A stretch of 64,000 nt of DNA from Mesorhabditis belari (GCA_958450365.1 CAUEEP010000895.1:124001-188000); one strand, 5' to 3'; shown: positions 11,367 to 46,437, counted from the first letter of the stretch. The notes: generated by a model from the letters alone, not told the origin. Made by a program: numbers and translations.

Positions 11367-13119
11367 GGTTTTTTCTCTTTTTCTTCTTCCTTTGCCGTGC
11401 AAACTATTCGTGAAACGCTTGCACAATCGATTGGACATCAATTGCGATTTCCCTTCTACAAAAACGTGAAAACCTTTTGCAAAATCGTTTCCTAGTTTGC
11501 CACGTTTCCTAGTTTGCCACTAGTTGAAAAAGCCGAGAAGCCACTTTCAACTCTAGCCTCTTTTTTCCGAGTACCTAAATTTATAACGCGTTCTTCTTCA
11601 AAATCATTGCCTATTCTCAAAAACTAAAAGCCCTATCGTACTCGCCGTACTCGACTTGTGTTTACACCTCATTTTCATCCCGAAATCTCATAGTCATGAC
11701 CATTCTCTTTTTAGAAAGCCAAAGCCTGCATTAACCCCAACATTATATGCAGAGTTTTTTTTAAAAGATGCGGCTTTCGACACCCTTTGAGCCTTCGAGT
11801 TCCCTCTGGAATGGATAATGGGTTGGCGGGGTGAGGCTCCATTTGGTGACCCTTACCCTGCCCCACCTACCCCTATCCCGCCCATCATTGAGCGAAACTC
11901 ATTGAGCCTCAGGCCCACATAGTCAAGGGTGCTGCTGCGTCTATTTGCTTCAAATATATGGAGACTTCCTGGGAAAAGAAGAAAATGGAGAGAAGGGGTG
12001 GAAGAGATCGAGAGGCTTTGAAGGAGAGAGGAGTGCCCACCGAGGACCCGATCAATAGGAGCTGGGGCTGGGAAAAGGGAGAAGCGGATGAGATAGGAGG
12101 GAAAAGAGCCAGTACTAAGAAATAGTTAATAGCTAGAGTTGGAAGAGAAGATGGAAGAGTCAGTGAGGAATGGTGAGTGGTTAGAGAGGTAGAGAGCCAA
12201 GAGAGAGCTAGTCCAGAATAGTAAGAAAAGCAAGAAGATTTAGAGGTTGTTGAGAAATAGTATGTTGCTAGAGATGGGAATAGAAGTGCCAGAAGGCATA
12301 TATCCTTGAGAGAAGCTATAGAGGAAGAAAGGGAAGGAAGAAGCTATAGAGGTTGAGTAGAGAGACAAGGGCAGTACTAAAGAACATTGGTAAGTGATCA
12401 GTTAGAGAGTTGAACAAAGTCGAAAGTAATGTTGTTGGCCAAAGATGAGGCTTAAGCTGAGATAAGCAAGAGATTGAGAAAAGAAAACTGGAGGTAGAGA
12501 AGGGGTAGAGAAGCTAAGGAAATAGCAAGACAGATATTTTGAAGGTTAAGAATAGGGTCTAGAGATCGAGGCTCAGAATAGAGTGCAGAGAAGCGGATGA
12601 CAGGAATATTGGAGCAAGGAATAGACTGAGCTGGAAAGAAAAAAAGAACAGTGCATCAGAGATATTCCGAAAGAAATCCCTCTTTTTGAATTCTCTCCAC
12701 AAAAAGTGTTGGATTGGACATTGGATTTCCTTTTTTTTCCTTTTTCCTAAGCTTTCATTCAAGCCGAAATTGGACCTCAATTCTTCTTTTTTTTTTTCAA
12801 CTTTTTTCAGCTTTCTTTAGCTTTTTGAGAGTTTTATTTTCCTCGAACTTGCGAAAGATCCACCAGTGTCACGTCATTGGCATGTGACTTTTGAGGAAAA
12901 CTTTTATTCATTCTTGAGTTTATTGAAATGTTTAAGCTTCTATAGCTTCTTGATATCGGTTCTTCATTTTAAATAGATTTCATTTCCTTTTTTGCTTACT
13001 ATTCAAATTCTTAACCAAAAAAACAATACGCTCAAAATAACAAAAAATTGGACAGGACTTTGACTGATAGTCAGCTTGTTTCAAACCGGTTTTCCCGGGC
13101 TTTACTGCTTGCCTGACCT
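11367..13119. other. No gene seen; purine-rich central part
   Basis: 11,950-12,560 is strongly purine-rich (AGAGAG/GGAAGA clusters) on the plus strand. Reading frames here have low-complexity composition and no splice-supported structure. 12,780-13,020 is AT-rich. Confidence 0.4.
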
Positions 13120-13410
13120 TGTTAGATCCTGGCCTTGAACCTGGACTAAACCTGGCCAAATCCTGGCCTTGACTAGACCTAGCCAAATCCTGGCCTTGAC
13201 TAGACCTAGCCAAATCCTGGCCTTGAACCTGGACTAGATCTGGCCAAATCCTGGCCTTGACTAGAGCTAGCCAAATCCTGGCCTTGACTAGACCTTGACT
13301 AGTCAAATCGAACCCGACCTTGAACCTGGCCTTGAACCTGGCATTCAACCCGACCTTGACCCTAGCCTTGAACCTGGCCTTGGCCTGGCCAGGAACTTGA
13401 CTCTCAGCCT
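13120..13410 (-). repeat. CCTGGCCTTGA(C/A) minisatellite
   Basis: Imperfect units CCAAATCCTGGCCTTGACTA with variants; a minus-strand open frame of 158 codons here is repeat translation, not a gene. Confidence 0.85.
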
Positions 13411-14105
13411 GGTTTAACCCGGAACAACCCAACAGTCTATAGATCAATTTGAACAAAAAAACCTAACTAACAGCAGATCTTTATCCCCAAATCCTCTCCT
13501 CTTTTATTCGATCGATAGTTTGGCGGTGAGTAAAGGCCTTTCATTTCCATTGGATGGGTCAATCCTTTAAGTCCCTATGGGGCTCAAAGGGGGTGAAGGG
13601 TGGGCCCCATTTTGCCCATTTTACGATTCCCATCGTTTTCAAAACCAAAAGCAACACTTGGTTTAAAATCTAATACTTTTCTGGCTAACGTATCTGAAGA
13701 TTGGCTTCATTTTTACCGTAAACTTGTTGGCTTTTTGAACTGTTGGCTTGTTTGCTTTTGTCTTTTGGTTGAAGCTAGGCAGAAGTCTGTCCCTGACGTG
13801 ATTTAAGGCAGTTCTAGGTTTGATTCTGATCCAAAACTTGTCCGATCTTGTCTGTTCGGTGCCTTGATTTATCTAGAATTGTTCTTTACTAAGAAATTCT
13901 GTAATTCTATGTAAAATCGATGCAATTCTATGCTGATTCTCTGTAAGGTTTGTCAGTAATTTTAGCTTTAGTTTTAAATCATCAAAAGATCTCGAATGTT
14001 TTTCTTTGATTTAAACAAAAACATTGGAGTTTCAATTGAAAAACACGTGTTCAATCAGTCTTTTTCTGGTTATCTAGTTAGTTCTTTTGTGAGGAGAAAA
14101 ATGGA
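13411..14105. other. No gene seen
   Basis: Mixed AT-rich sequence. No domain-like or splice-supported exon. Confidence 0.4.
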
Positions 14106-14320
14106 TTGAAGGTGAAGAAGGAGAAGAAGGAGAAGGAGAAGAAGGAAGAGGAGAAGAAGGAGAGGAAGGAGAAGAAGGAGAGGAAGGAGAAGGAGAAGAA
14201 GGAGAAGGAGAAGAAGGAAGAAGGAGAAGAAGGAGAAGAAGGAGAAGAAGGAGAGGAAGGAGAGGAAGGAGAAGGAGAAGAAAGAGAAGAAGGAGAAGAA
14301 GGAAAAGGAGGAAGATGAGG
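14106..14320 (+). repeat. GAAGGA homopurine tract
   Basis: More than 200 bp made almost only of A and G (GAAGGA, GGAGAA units). The long overlapping open frames on both strands are translations of this tract. Confidence 0.95.
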
Positions 14321-15075
14321 GGAAAGACTGAGAGAAAAGAGATTTTCTCACTCACACCCCGACCGAGGCCCAATATCGAATTATGGTGAGCTGGGGAGAG
14401 CTCTGTGCACCCCGCACACACCTCATTTCTTCCCAAATATCAAATAGAAACTGATTTCTTTTGGTTCTAAATGTTTAAAGTGAGTTTTTTAAAAGAAAAA
14501 CTTTAATTTTCATACAAACTAGGAGATCTTCCTTTTGAAAGCCTATTGAATTTGAAAGCTATTGATTAAAGAATTTGAAATTTCCCTTTTCTTGGCACTC
14601 TTTGCCTCTTGGCCTTTTCTTGGCGCTCTTTGTTGGAATCCTTATCGAATTGAATCCTTTTTGCTTCAAATTTTTTCTTTTTTTACTTAAAAATCCTAAT
14701 AAAATCTCGAATTTTCACCTTTCATTCAGCTATTTTAAGATTCGAAATTTTGTAATTTAAACCCTCAAAACGGAAAGACAAATCACTTTAGAAAATCTTG
14801 GATAAAAGCTTACTTTGAGAAGCCAATTTTTCAAAAGTATTTGCCTTCTAACAACTATAGGGAAGTTGAGAGAAAGATTTGTTTAAATTTCAAGGGATCA
14901 TTGTTGAAACATCTTTGTCTTTGTCACCTTTGTCAATCCTGTTTTTTATAGTTGACAACGTTCAACTAATCTTCATCTATTAGCAATTTAGAAAAGCGTC
15001 CAGGCCTCAGCTCTGACGGACTCTTGAACTTTTTTTGTTGACCAAATCAACAGTAAACCTGGTATAAAGTCTTGC
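14321..15075. other. No gene seen
   Basis: AT-rich, without supported exons. Confidence 0.4.
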
Positions 15076-15200
15076 CTGGCATAGCCCGGCAGAGTTGTCG
15101 AGCCTTGTCGCGGCAGAATTGTCGAGCCTTGTCGCGGCAGAATTGTCGAGCCTTGTCGCGGCAGAATTGTCGAGCCTAAAAGAGCCTTGTCGAGCCGAGT
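15076..15200 (+). repeat. TTGTCGAGCC minisatellite
   Basis: Four ~30-nt units with TTGTCGAGCCTTGTCGCGGC. Confidence 0.9.
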
Positions 15201-16490
15201 GAGCCTATTTTGTGAATAAAAGCCGCGCTAGGTTTGGGCTTGACTCTAGACTTTTGTGGACTATAGGAAGATTGAGCCTAAGCAGCCCTTGCCTGGCCAG
15301 ATCTGGATCAGCCTCTGGACTCCATCTACCCCAGCAAAATCCCTCTAGATCAGCAACTCTTCTAGACTTCAAAATATCCCTTTTCCCGTTCTCACCTCCA
15401 TTTTTCATTTGGATCTCTTCTAAAATGAGCTTTTCTTTTTCCTATTTTCTCTATCTAATGGACGCCGTCATCGAAAATCGACGTCATTTTTCTTTTTTCT
15501 TTTTTCTTTTTTTCGTCTTTTTTTTCGTCTCTAGCCTTCAAGGGCAGCTTTCTTTGACTTGTTTTTTTGGCTCTTGGTTTAATTACCGGATTTGGTAATT
15601 TGTAGAAGAAACAACTCCAATTTACATTTTTTTCCTTTACTCATTTCATCAATTAGCTTGTAGCTCTGCACTTACTTTAAATGAATTTGTTATTCAACGA
15701 GAGTCGATCAATTCTATCAAATCCTTTTGAGCAAAATTAGTTAGTCTTGTTGATTGAATAGCTTTCATTAAAGCATATGACAATGAGACAGAATACAGTA
15801 GTTAATAAATAGATTTGATATTTGATATTGATACAATAGTTACGGTTAGGAATTTGTCCATGGGCATTAAGCCAAGCTAAGCGAGTCTGCAGCCCCAACC
15901 CGAAGGCATTGGGTAGTCTGGAACATTTCCATTGACAGATAAGCTGAACTCGACTAAAGATAGAGCCAAGCTTAGACCCAGAAATGAAAGCTGAATCAAA
16001 AAAAAGGCGAAACCAGACCGGATCTAGAAGTGGAAAGGTTGGGGAATCAGGCTTGAGATCTGGTTTTTTTTAGCAAAAAAAATTGCCGATGCAAACAGCC
16101 CTGGCTACTGTCTCTGCAGTACTGTAGAGAGTACAATGCTGTGCAGTTAAAAGCTACAGTACTGTAGTAAATCTTAATTTTAACCTTAAACACTTTTAAA
16201 CTTAAATCCCAACTCTAACTGACTAGTTTCCAATTTAAAAAGTGTTTTTTTTTCTCTCTTTTTTTTTCTCTTATTTTTTTTTCTTATTTTTTTTTCTTAT
16301 TTTTTTTCTTATTTTTCCCAAAGCTTTCCCCCTATTTCATTTGTGGAAGAATCAATTTTAAAACAAAAAAAAGAGAAAAATGCTGAACGAATCCAATTAT
16401 TCTTTGGCTTTCCGTTTTTGAAATCGTTTTGCAATAAGTTTAAGACCAAAAAAAGAAAGATTAAATCTCTTTAACACTAAATTTTTGTGA
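15201..16490. other. No gene seen
   Basis: The 128-codon frame at 15,212-15,598 has no family resemblance and no flanking splice logic. 16,250-16,315 is a T-rich (TTTTTTTTCTTA) microsatellite. Confidence 0.4.
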
Positions 16491-16494
16491 AAAT

Positions 16495-16857
16495 TTAGAA
16501 ACTAGCTTCCATTTAGAAACTAGCTCCCAATTAGAAACTAGCTTCCATTTTGAAACTAGCTCTCATTTAGAAACTAGCTCCCATTTAGAAACTAGCTCTC
16601 ATTTAGAAACTAGCTTCCATTTAGAAACTAGCTCCCATTTTGAAACTAGCTCTCATTTAGAAACTAGCTCCCATTTAGAAACTAGCTCCCATTTAGAAAC
16701 TCGCTCCCATTTTGAAACTAGCTTCCATTTAGAAACTAGGTCCCATTTTGAAACTAGCTCCCATTTAGAAACTAGCTCCCAATTAGAAACTAGCTCTCAT
16801 TTAGAAACTCGCTCCCATTTAGAAACTAGCTCTCATTTAGAAACTAGCTCCCAATTT
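16495..16857 (+). repeat. 19-nt minisatellite upstream of unc-104
   Basis: About nineteen units of the form TTTAGAAACTAGCTCCCAT, with TTTTG/TTTAG and TCC/TTC/TCT variants, ending about 180 bp before the unc-104 start codon. Confidence 0.95.
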
Positions 16858-17038
16858 TCGTCTTATTCTTTTTAAAAATTGAATTTTTATCTACTTTTTG
16901 CATATTTTTATATTTATTTTGTTTAGATACGTGTCTATTTATGGCCTAGCCGGTTATTCGGAATCTCGATCGAGGGGGAAAATAACAAACGAAATCTCAC
17001 AAAGTATCGAGTACAATAAAAGACCTTGATCAGCAACA

Positions 17039-39440
<22,402 letters not shown>

Positions 39441-40363
39441 GCTATAGACTTGCCTGTGCTTTGATCTCTTGCAAACTTTCGTTATCTAGTGAACTGATTG
39501 TTCCTTGTGGGTCAAAAAAATTAGTAATTCAGTGCACAAGCCAAACTCGATTCGTACTTTGAGCTCTCATAAACGCTCGCTTTCTAGTGCACTGGTTTCT
39601 TTACTTTCTCACAGCTATCCGGTAAGAAAAAGAAACAATCAAGTGATGCACTAGAAAGCGGGCGTTTACGAGAAGAGCACAAAGTACGGATTACTTCTTG
39701 TTTGTATTCCGTTTTTTTTTTTCAAATCCGGTGTGATTAGGCACAATAATATAGGGTTTTCGTATAAATCAAAAAAAATCATGGCTAGTCAATTCTTTAA
39801 TGCAAATTTCTCGGCTAGTTCTAGATATGCAAAAATCTCTTTTCACATTTCCTTCCCAAACAGATCTCTCCTCTTTCTTTCTCACTTCTGTGCGCATGTG
39901 CGTGTATTTTCTTTTTACATTTTATTTTTAGTGTTAATTGCCTTTAGCCTAGAAAAAATATTTGTTAGCTGAATATTTTCAATTTCTGTCGATTTGCCAA
40001 AAACACTCTCTCAAGTAGGGTCGATTTTCCGTTTTTTCGCAGCTTATTCTATTATTTATTTATTTTGGTAAATTTGAGATAAAACTTTTCAAATGAGTCA
40101 ATAGATACTGTAGCGAGACATTTATTTACACTAAATTCCCCTGCACGAAATAGTTTGTTCACAAAATTCTCCGAATCATAGACACAATAACAAATAACAA
40201 ACGAAAAAGAAGCACATTGAAGACACGAATAAAAATGAAATACGGACAAAGAAATGGGCTACAGAGATAAAGAGTAAGTACGGTAAAGACGTTGTTCTTT
40301 TCATTATCCACTAGACGGTTGTCGTCTCCTTCCACTTTCTCGACTGTCCGATGGGGCCGACTT
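39441..40363. other. Convergent 3' region with a hairpin
   Basis: Space between the unc-104 stop and the stop of the opposing cysteine-rich gene. 39,546-39,595 and 39,636-39,690 are inverted copies of about 48 bp (with CTTTCTAGTGCACT and its inverse). No further gene is seen. Confidence 0.6.
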
Positions 40364-43300
40364 TTATCCTGATTTAATTCCTCCACTCATCGGTTGTTGT
40401 AAGGCTCGACGACCGCTTTTGAGTGACTGAACCTGGAAAATGATGTACGTGAAATAGAGCAATGTTTCATAAATTCATGTCTACCGTAAAACATCCGTTA
40501 GTAGCTTTATAAAAAGTTCCTTACTTGTCCTTTATTTTGCGTAACTTCGGCCGACCGTACTAGCCTAACTTTTCCCTCAGCGGAGGCACGAGGAGACTGT
40601 GGTTGTGGCTAAATACAAAAAGATTTCAAGTGTTTCAGAAGTACAGAAGCGTTAGGTTTAGGGTTTTATACCGTATGAGGATGTTTAGGAAGTACTAAAT
40701 GACAAAACAACCCAAACCAGCACTTTTTCAAAGCTATGCATTGGTGGCGTGAAGAGAACCTCGCGTACACTGTTCATTTTCTTCTGGGATCCCGTCAACG
40801 GTGGCAACTGCTCGAACAACTCATTCGCTTGCGTTTTATCGACACTTCTAACTGAAATTTAAAAGATTACTTTGTATTCTGGATAAAATTTACATCTATC
40901 TATGATACAAATTGCTAAAACCCACCCTTACTCTTGCTCTTTATAGGTGGAACCTTTCGGGATAAATTTGAGCCAGCGAGACGTTTCTTCACCTAAGAAA
41001 GAAAGCGTTTGGAACTTTGAGAAAAACTACAATACCTGATGTGGTCGATGCAGAACAAACATGTGCTTTCCAGAGGGCGGATTTCTTCTCCTCACCGACA
41101 TCTCAATACGTTCAGCTAAGAAAACTCTATTGTATTTGAAAGAACAACACAAAATCCCACCCGATCCTCTCGATATTGCTTTGATTGACGGAAAGACGTG
41201 CTGAACGGTTGTCTCCTTGGTGCTGTGCTGTTGTTGTGATTGTGGTTGACTTGTTGCTGGAGCTCCTCCCTGAGCGACTGCTATTCTCGCCGATTTGTTC
41301 ATCGCTGCATGAGCATTTTTGTTTGCTGTCCAAATTTCCTCAAATTCTCGCATTTCATCCAATCTGGCTTTTCTAAAAATAAACTATTACAAGGGAAAAT
41401 CGGCAAAACAACTTTTCATGTCTCCAGCTAAGAATTTCACTGTCAAAACGGGGACGGGGAGGCTCGAAGCAAGTGACTAAACGAGAAAATTGGCGAAAAT
41501 CGCTTTCAGAGTTAAAATACTCACAAATGAGAGAAATCGCCTGGATGAGTAAAAGTATCACAGCAAGCGGCAAAACAGTCGCGACATGCAGCCACCACGG
41601 TGCTAAGTACTCAGATCGAAACGTGAGCACCTAAAACAATCAGCTTAATCTCTAATCTCAACATTAAACTCACATCGTGATGCTTGCTGGTAAACTCCTC
41701 AATCGATGTGGGACGCATAAAGTTGCAAATTCTTCGGCCAACTTTATCCTCGGTGATGCTGTAGCCGGGTGGGCATTTGGCAATGCAATACTAAAAAGAA
41801 GCAATAAAATTTTTGCATTAAAAACATGTTAGCTAGAAAATTATATCAAAAATATAGTAATTGTTACCCCGTTTGGATGGTACGCGGTACGACATCGGAG
41901 GCAATTTGTGTTCCCGAAGCCCACGCATCCAATGCATTCCGAATGACACATTTGACACGATCCGTCGTAAAGCTCAAATTGATACCTAAAATAATTCGAT
42001 TTTAGCTTTACTAGTATTATCCCACTAACAAAAATTCAACCCACTCCTCATTGCATTTATCTTTCGAAACAACCTTATCCAAACAAGTTACACGCATCAG
42101 AGTATTCGTAATATCTAAAGTAAAGTTATTTGAAATCTATCTTGAGTTAAACTTCAATTTTACTGAGAAACTTCACAAAACCCCACCAGCCAAGTATTGT
42201 GCATAGGTGAAATTGTACGGTTGTTGAATGAGCTGGGTGATATTCCTTTGTACACTTATCCTATCGCCCGCATATTGAATCAAACTCTAAAAAAATGACA
42301 CATTTATCAAAGGCACAAATTCTCACCCATTCTCCAGCCCTGCATTTTGTCGGATTTGGCACCATGAAGCACTTCTTGCGTGTGCGATCAAATAATGTAC
42401 CACTAAATGTAAAATATCATTAAGTCTAACTCAGGGACTAGCATTGGAGGGAAAAACTAACTGCGGGCATTCGTCAATACATTTCTTCGAGAAGGGGTCT
42501 TTTATAAAGCCCGGCTTGCATTTGGAACATGGCTAAACACAAAACAACATTTAGTTGTTATTAACCTGTCCTTGATCAGTTCAGTTAATTTCTCATTAAT
42601 AAAACTCACATCAAAATTTGGGAGCGTCGATAGGCAAGTCATTTCGTTAACACAATGCGTCGAGTTTCTGTAGTCGGTCTTGTCAAGCCGTCCCTCGAAT
42701 TCGCAATTCTCGAAGCAATCATTCCCGTCGCAAACCGGACCATAGCGTTCCGCGAGTGATGTGTTTAAGCTAAACGACAAAAATTAGTGTTAACAATCCA
42801 AATCGAGGCTTGTTTTGGAAATGTAGATTTTTAAATTCTAAGAAACCCAAAATGTACCTGTTAAAATATTCGTCGGCTTCTTGGTAAGTCTTGAAGAAGT
42901 TTGAAAAGATTCGACTTTGTTTCACGGAGCATTGATGCTTAGGGCATAGGCTCGCCTGGCTTCCCGTTTCAGCGTAAGGCGTCTAAATGCAAAAACAATT
43001 GATGATTCTACAAATGAATTCTCAATCCCGAGCCGGTGAGTCTAGAAGGCGGTCAGAACCAAAACCTTACAAGTTCAAACCAACCGCGATCATCCAAAAT
43101 GCAAGCGCCATGTTCTCTGTCCAATTTGTCGACTTTGCTGGAAAAATCTCCGGGTTCACCTCGTCCGGCATTGGTCGTTTCGATGTGCATTTTGGCTAAA
43201 CGATGAATTGCAGTAATTTTTGAACAAACTCACAATGCGACTTCTACGTCCAACTACTCCATAGTATCGACAATCAAGGCAATGCCGGTGAGTTGGACCG

Positions 43301-45709
43301 TCTGGAAGAGATAAAAAGCGTCATATCTACTTACCGTAACCCTTTGAGCAGAAAGCAATTCGAGAATCTACATAACTACCGTAAAAAAAAACTTACTATG
43401 ACATCCCCAACAGTTCGGGTGACACTTCAGACATCGAAATGGAAATGTACTCGTCGACCAGTAGCCAAATCTAAAAACAAAGTTGTAATACTAGATACGT
43501 ACTTGTAATACGTAATTTGGTACTTGATTTGCAGTGGTTTTAATTCTAATTCAAGTAAAGCTCAAAAGTATAAGGGTTGTATTTTCAAAAAAAACCCACG
43601 GACATTCGGTGTAACAGTGAAAGCTGTTGGTTTGTGTGTCTTGTAAGGAGAACAAACCCTCGGCACATTCCAAACAAACGGTATCACTAGAAATTAACAT
43701 AACTAGTACAGTGGCTCAACAAAAACTCACTTCAAACAGTGTGTACAGTACGGTGGACACTTCATGCAATTGCCCGTTTCCAAATCAGTGTACGTTCCTC
43801 TGAAATTATTTCAATTCAACACCTGAAAAAAAGCAAACCTTGGACAAAAATCCTGGCATATCTCTCGAAAGCGTTGATGCGTCAAAACAAGACCTCGTGC
43901 GCATTCCGTGCATGTTCCCGTTTCCTAAACATTCATCAATGATGAAGAAACCCTAGAATCAAGCACCTCATCACATGTTGTACAATTCGGCACTTTTTCC
44001 GAGCATAACATGCATTCGCCCACCGTTCGATAGAAGCCACTAAACTTTTTATTTGATTATTTATTTCAAATGAAAAATCACCGCGGACACGGCTCATCGA
44101 GCTTGAAGCAATGCTTGTTCCGGGGTGACGCTTGATAGCCGGACATGCACTGATCGCAGTACTAAAGGGAAAAATGAATCCAAAAATGTCAAGCGTACAT
44201 TTTTATCGCGACATAGCCGGCAATTTGGCGGACATCTCGCAGTGCAGCCGCTGGTTAGATTGACTTGATACCAACCACTAAAAAGATGCCAAATTGTTAT
44301 GATTATGACATAATCATTGACAAATTGCAGCTTTGACAGCTGCCTTGAATGTAAACTTGAAACCAAACGTCACCCACTCTTCGCATTTTCTCACCGATGC
44401 ACGCGACAGCTCTTTGAGTTCGTCTCGCGTTTTGAGGTAGACGTTGTTGATGTGCATTTTTCCAAGTTTTTGGCAGCGTCGGATCCCCTCGTTTTGATTG
44501 GGATTTCCGCTAAAAATGAAATTATCGTTTCAAACTAAACATCATCACGATTGTTTAAGCTTATCAATCAAAATATCAAAGCCAAAACTAAAGCTCACCG
44601 AAACACGACACCATGCCCTATCGGACACTCCGCGCATCCCCATTTGTGCTGAACGACGCAGCGATCCAGCGATTCCCATATGTCCTAAAAAAAGTGAATT
44701 CGATGCCTTAATTTAAACCCTACATTGTAATGGAGTCCATATTTGTTCTTGCTGGGCGACCAAATCTCGATACATGTCCCTTGATCGATACGAAGACTCC
44801 GATTGTACGAAAAGAAATTCGCGGTCAGTACCGGATAGATGTAGTTCCTAAAATAAAGGCATTTCATAAAATGTAAGAAAGCAAGCAATTCGTGACGGTG
44901 TTTTAATAGTAAAAACACTTACGCATCTTCGTAGTTGATCAATGCTTCCGAATTGCAAGTGAACCGGGGATAAGCAAGTCTACTAAAAAGAAAAAACTGT
45001 TAGCCGGATCTCTTTATACTTATAAGATGTAAAATGCTAAGTAAAATCATGTAAATGTTCTAAATAGCCTACAAACTTAAGCAGTATCCCAAAAAAACCC
45101 CGTAATAATAAAATTTTTATAGCAAAAGCAGAAAAGCTAACTCTTTCGTGACGGTGCCAAGCGGAATTCGTGTGCACGTCTTGTTCTGGTCCGGATAACA
45201 TTTTCGCATCATTCGATAATCGGCCAATGAGTGCCCATACTAAAAAGATGATAAATACCTGCCGTATTTACTCTAATAAAAGTCCCCCTATAGGAGCATC
45301 GCGTAGTCTAAGTTTACACTCAAAGAACCGCTCACATCTCGGCGCCCAGACATTTGTTTTGGCGCGCTTGGATATCAAATTAAAGTAGAAAGGATGGGCG
45401 ATTTTTGAGATATAACACAGATTTTTAGCATTAACCAGCGTTTAGAACAAAATGATTGAAAAATGATGAAAAATCGGATTTTTTTGCCACTGAGACTACG
45501 CGACGCTCCTATAGGGAGGGCTTTTATTAGAGTAAATACGGTAGGTAGATTGATAGGAAAACTTTAAACCATGCAGCTTGTTACAACTTGTTACAATAAA
45601 TCAAATAACTTACGGGCACGTCACTGGCCATGGGTTGAACAACAGCATGGGTGAGTGGTGGAGGGAAGAAAACGAGAAAATTGGCGAAAATGTAGAAGAG
45701 AGCAAACAT
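40364..45709 (-). CDS. Furin-like cysteine-rich type I membrane protein, 30 exons
   Basis: Thirty minus-strand exons chain in phase to 951 codons: first 45709-45614 (signal peptide MFALFYIFANFLVFF...), then exons starting at 45239, 44982, 44847, 44684, 44509, 44277, 44161, 44039, 43924, 43799, 43686, 43470, 43301, 43195, 42982, 42769, 42532, 42402, 42286, 42114, 41985, 41790, 41630, 41372, 41115, 40992, 40851, 40608, 40432. The ectodomain (about 30-720) is packed with CxxC and CxxxC pairs, for example KCPPYCTHCLNDTVCLEC, CLKCHPNCWGC and CQMCHSECIGC, as in furin-like/growth-factor-receptor repeats. One transmembrane helix (WWLHVATVLPLAVILLLIQA, about 715-735) precedes a cytoplasmic tail of about 210 residues rich in Gln, Ser and basic residues, with no kinase domain. 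I cannot name the family. The exon at 43195-43160 and its donor are the least secure, because part of it and the following intron are duplicated elsewhere. Confidence 0.8.
42987..43190 (-). repeat. Segment duplicated (inverted) at 58,975-59,165
   Basis: From within exon 15 of the cysteine-rich gene to shortly before exon 16, about 180 bp are nearly identical to the plus-strand segment at 58,975-59,165, with about six substitutions. Confidence 0.9.
45261..45543. mobile_element. MITE with ~50-bp terminal inverted repeats
   Basis: Left end GCCGTATTTACTCTAATAAA ... AGGAGCATCGCGTAGTCT; right end is its inverse (AGACTACGCGACGCTCC ... TTTATTAGAGTAAATACGG). Lies in intron 1 of the cysteine-rich gene. 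Shares terminal and sub-terminal motifs with elements at 19,178, 30,028 and 50,048. Confidence 0.9.
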
Positions 45710-46062
45710 CGAAGAATCACCGAGCAAGTAGTGGAGAAGCAAGATGTGAAAAAGAAAAGTGGAAGGGTTCGAGAAGGTTTAAAAGTTGGCTTAAATGCAA
45801 AGTAAATTTATAATATGCAAATTTAGAAGATGCAACTATTCAACTGAATATCTTTAGATTTGTAAGACATTGAAAAAATGGTATAAATAGAGGCTCCAAT
45901 TTTCTTTTTGGCTTAATGCTATTTTCTTTTTTGGCTTTTGGCTTTTAGCATTGTTATAGATTACACGATTTTTGTTACTAATTTGTACTTTGGTATACTT
46001 TGATGTACTTTTATATACTTTGATGTACTTTGATATACTTTGATGTACTTTGATATACAGTA
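45710..46062. other. 5' region of the cysteine-rich gene
   Basis: Presumed promoter/5' UTR of the minus-strand gene, no motif called. 45,990-46,058 is a GTACTTTGATATACTTTGAT microsatellite; the same unit recurs right after the transposon end at 46,364, so the transposon relic sits inside it. Confidence 0.5.
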
Positions 46063-46250
46063 TGGGGCTTCTTAGAGGAACGTTTGAGGCATAAGAAAAT
46101 CGCAAATCTTGGTGAGCTCGAGGGGGAGAATTGATCGCTGCCTGGAACGATATTGATACCAACTGCCTCCGTGCCACCGTCGGCTCAGTGATCCCGCGTC
46201 TGAAAGCCTGTATCAAAGCCAAGGGATCCAATTTCGAACACTTGTTATAA
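46063..46250 (+). pseudogene. Tc1-like transposase C-terminal relic
   Basis: Two plus-strand frames separated by one frameshift near 46,125: WGFLEERLRHKKIANLGELE, then ELIAAWNDIDTNCLRA...LKACIKAKGSNFEHLL and TAA. The pattern (basic-LxxL-EEW-N-I ... R...C-KAKG) is that of the C-terminus of Tc1-family transposases. The catalytic region is missing. Followed about 100 bp later by a transposon-type end. Confidence 0.7.
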
Positions 46251-46364
46251 ATTTGAATTTTTGGTTATTTATCTGTTATTTTTTTCAATAAATATGTTAA
46301 AAGCCCAATTTTGAAAAAAGATATGATGGTTGAAAAAACGACAATACTTTTCTCGGACCCTGTA
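46251..46364 (+). mobile_element. 3' end of the Tc1-like relic
   Basis: Ends in TTTTCTCGGACCCTGTA, a Tc1/Tc3-style terminal repeat (inverse TACAGGGTCCGAG), next to a TA. No matching left end remains. Confidence 0.55.
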
Positions 46365-46437
46365 CTTTGATGTACTTTGATGAAGCCAATATTTTCATTG
46401 AGGTCTGTTTGTAATACATTTGTTGGGCTAAATCTAT

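Noticed and set aside
12980..13456. Minus-strand frame of 158 codons with repeated QDLAR-like peptide
   Set aside because: Encoded by an imperfect CCTGGCCTTGA minisatellite; no splice signals or homologous domain.
42987..43199. Small plus-strand frame as a gene
   Set aside because: It is the shadow of an exon/intron segment of the minus-strand cysteine-rich gene.
44395..44395. GTGAGA donor for exon 6 of the cysteine-rich gene
   Set aside because: It is the stronger-looking donor but leaves the wrong phase for the next exon; the weaker GTTTAC donor at 44,357 keeps frame and adds a cysteine-containing stretch.
40364..45709. Insulin/EGF receptor tyrosine kinase
   Set aside because: The cysteine-rich ectodomain is reminiscent, but no kinase motifs follow the membrane helix before the stop codon.
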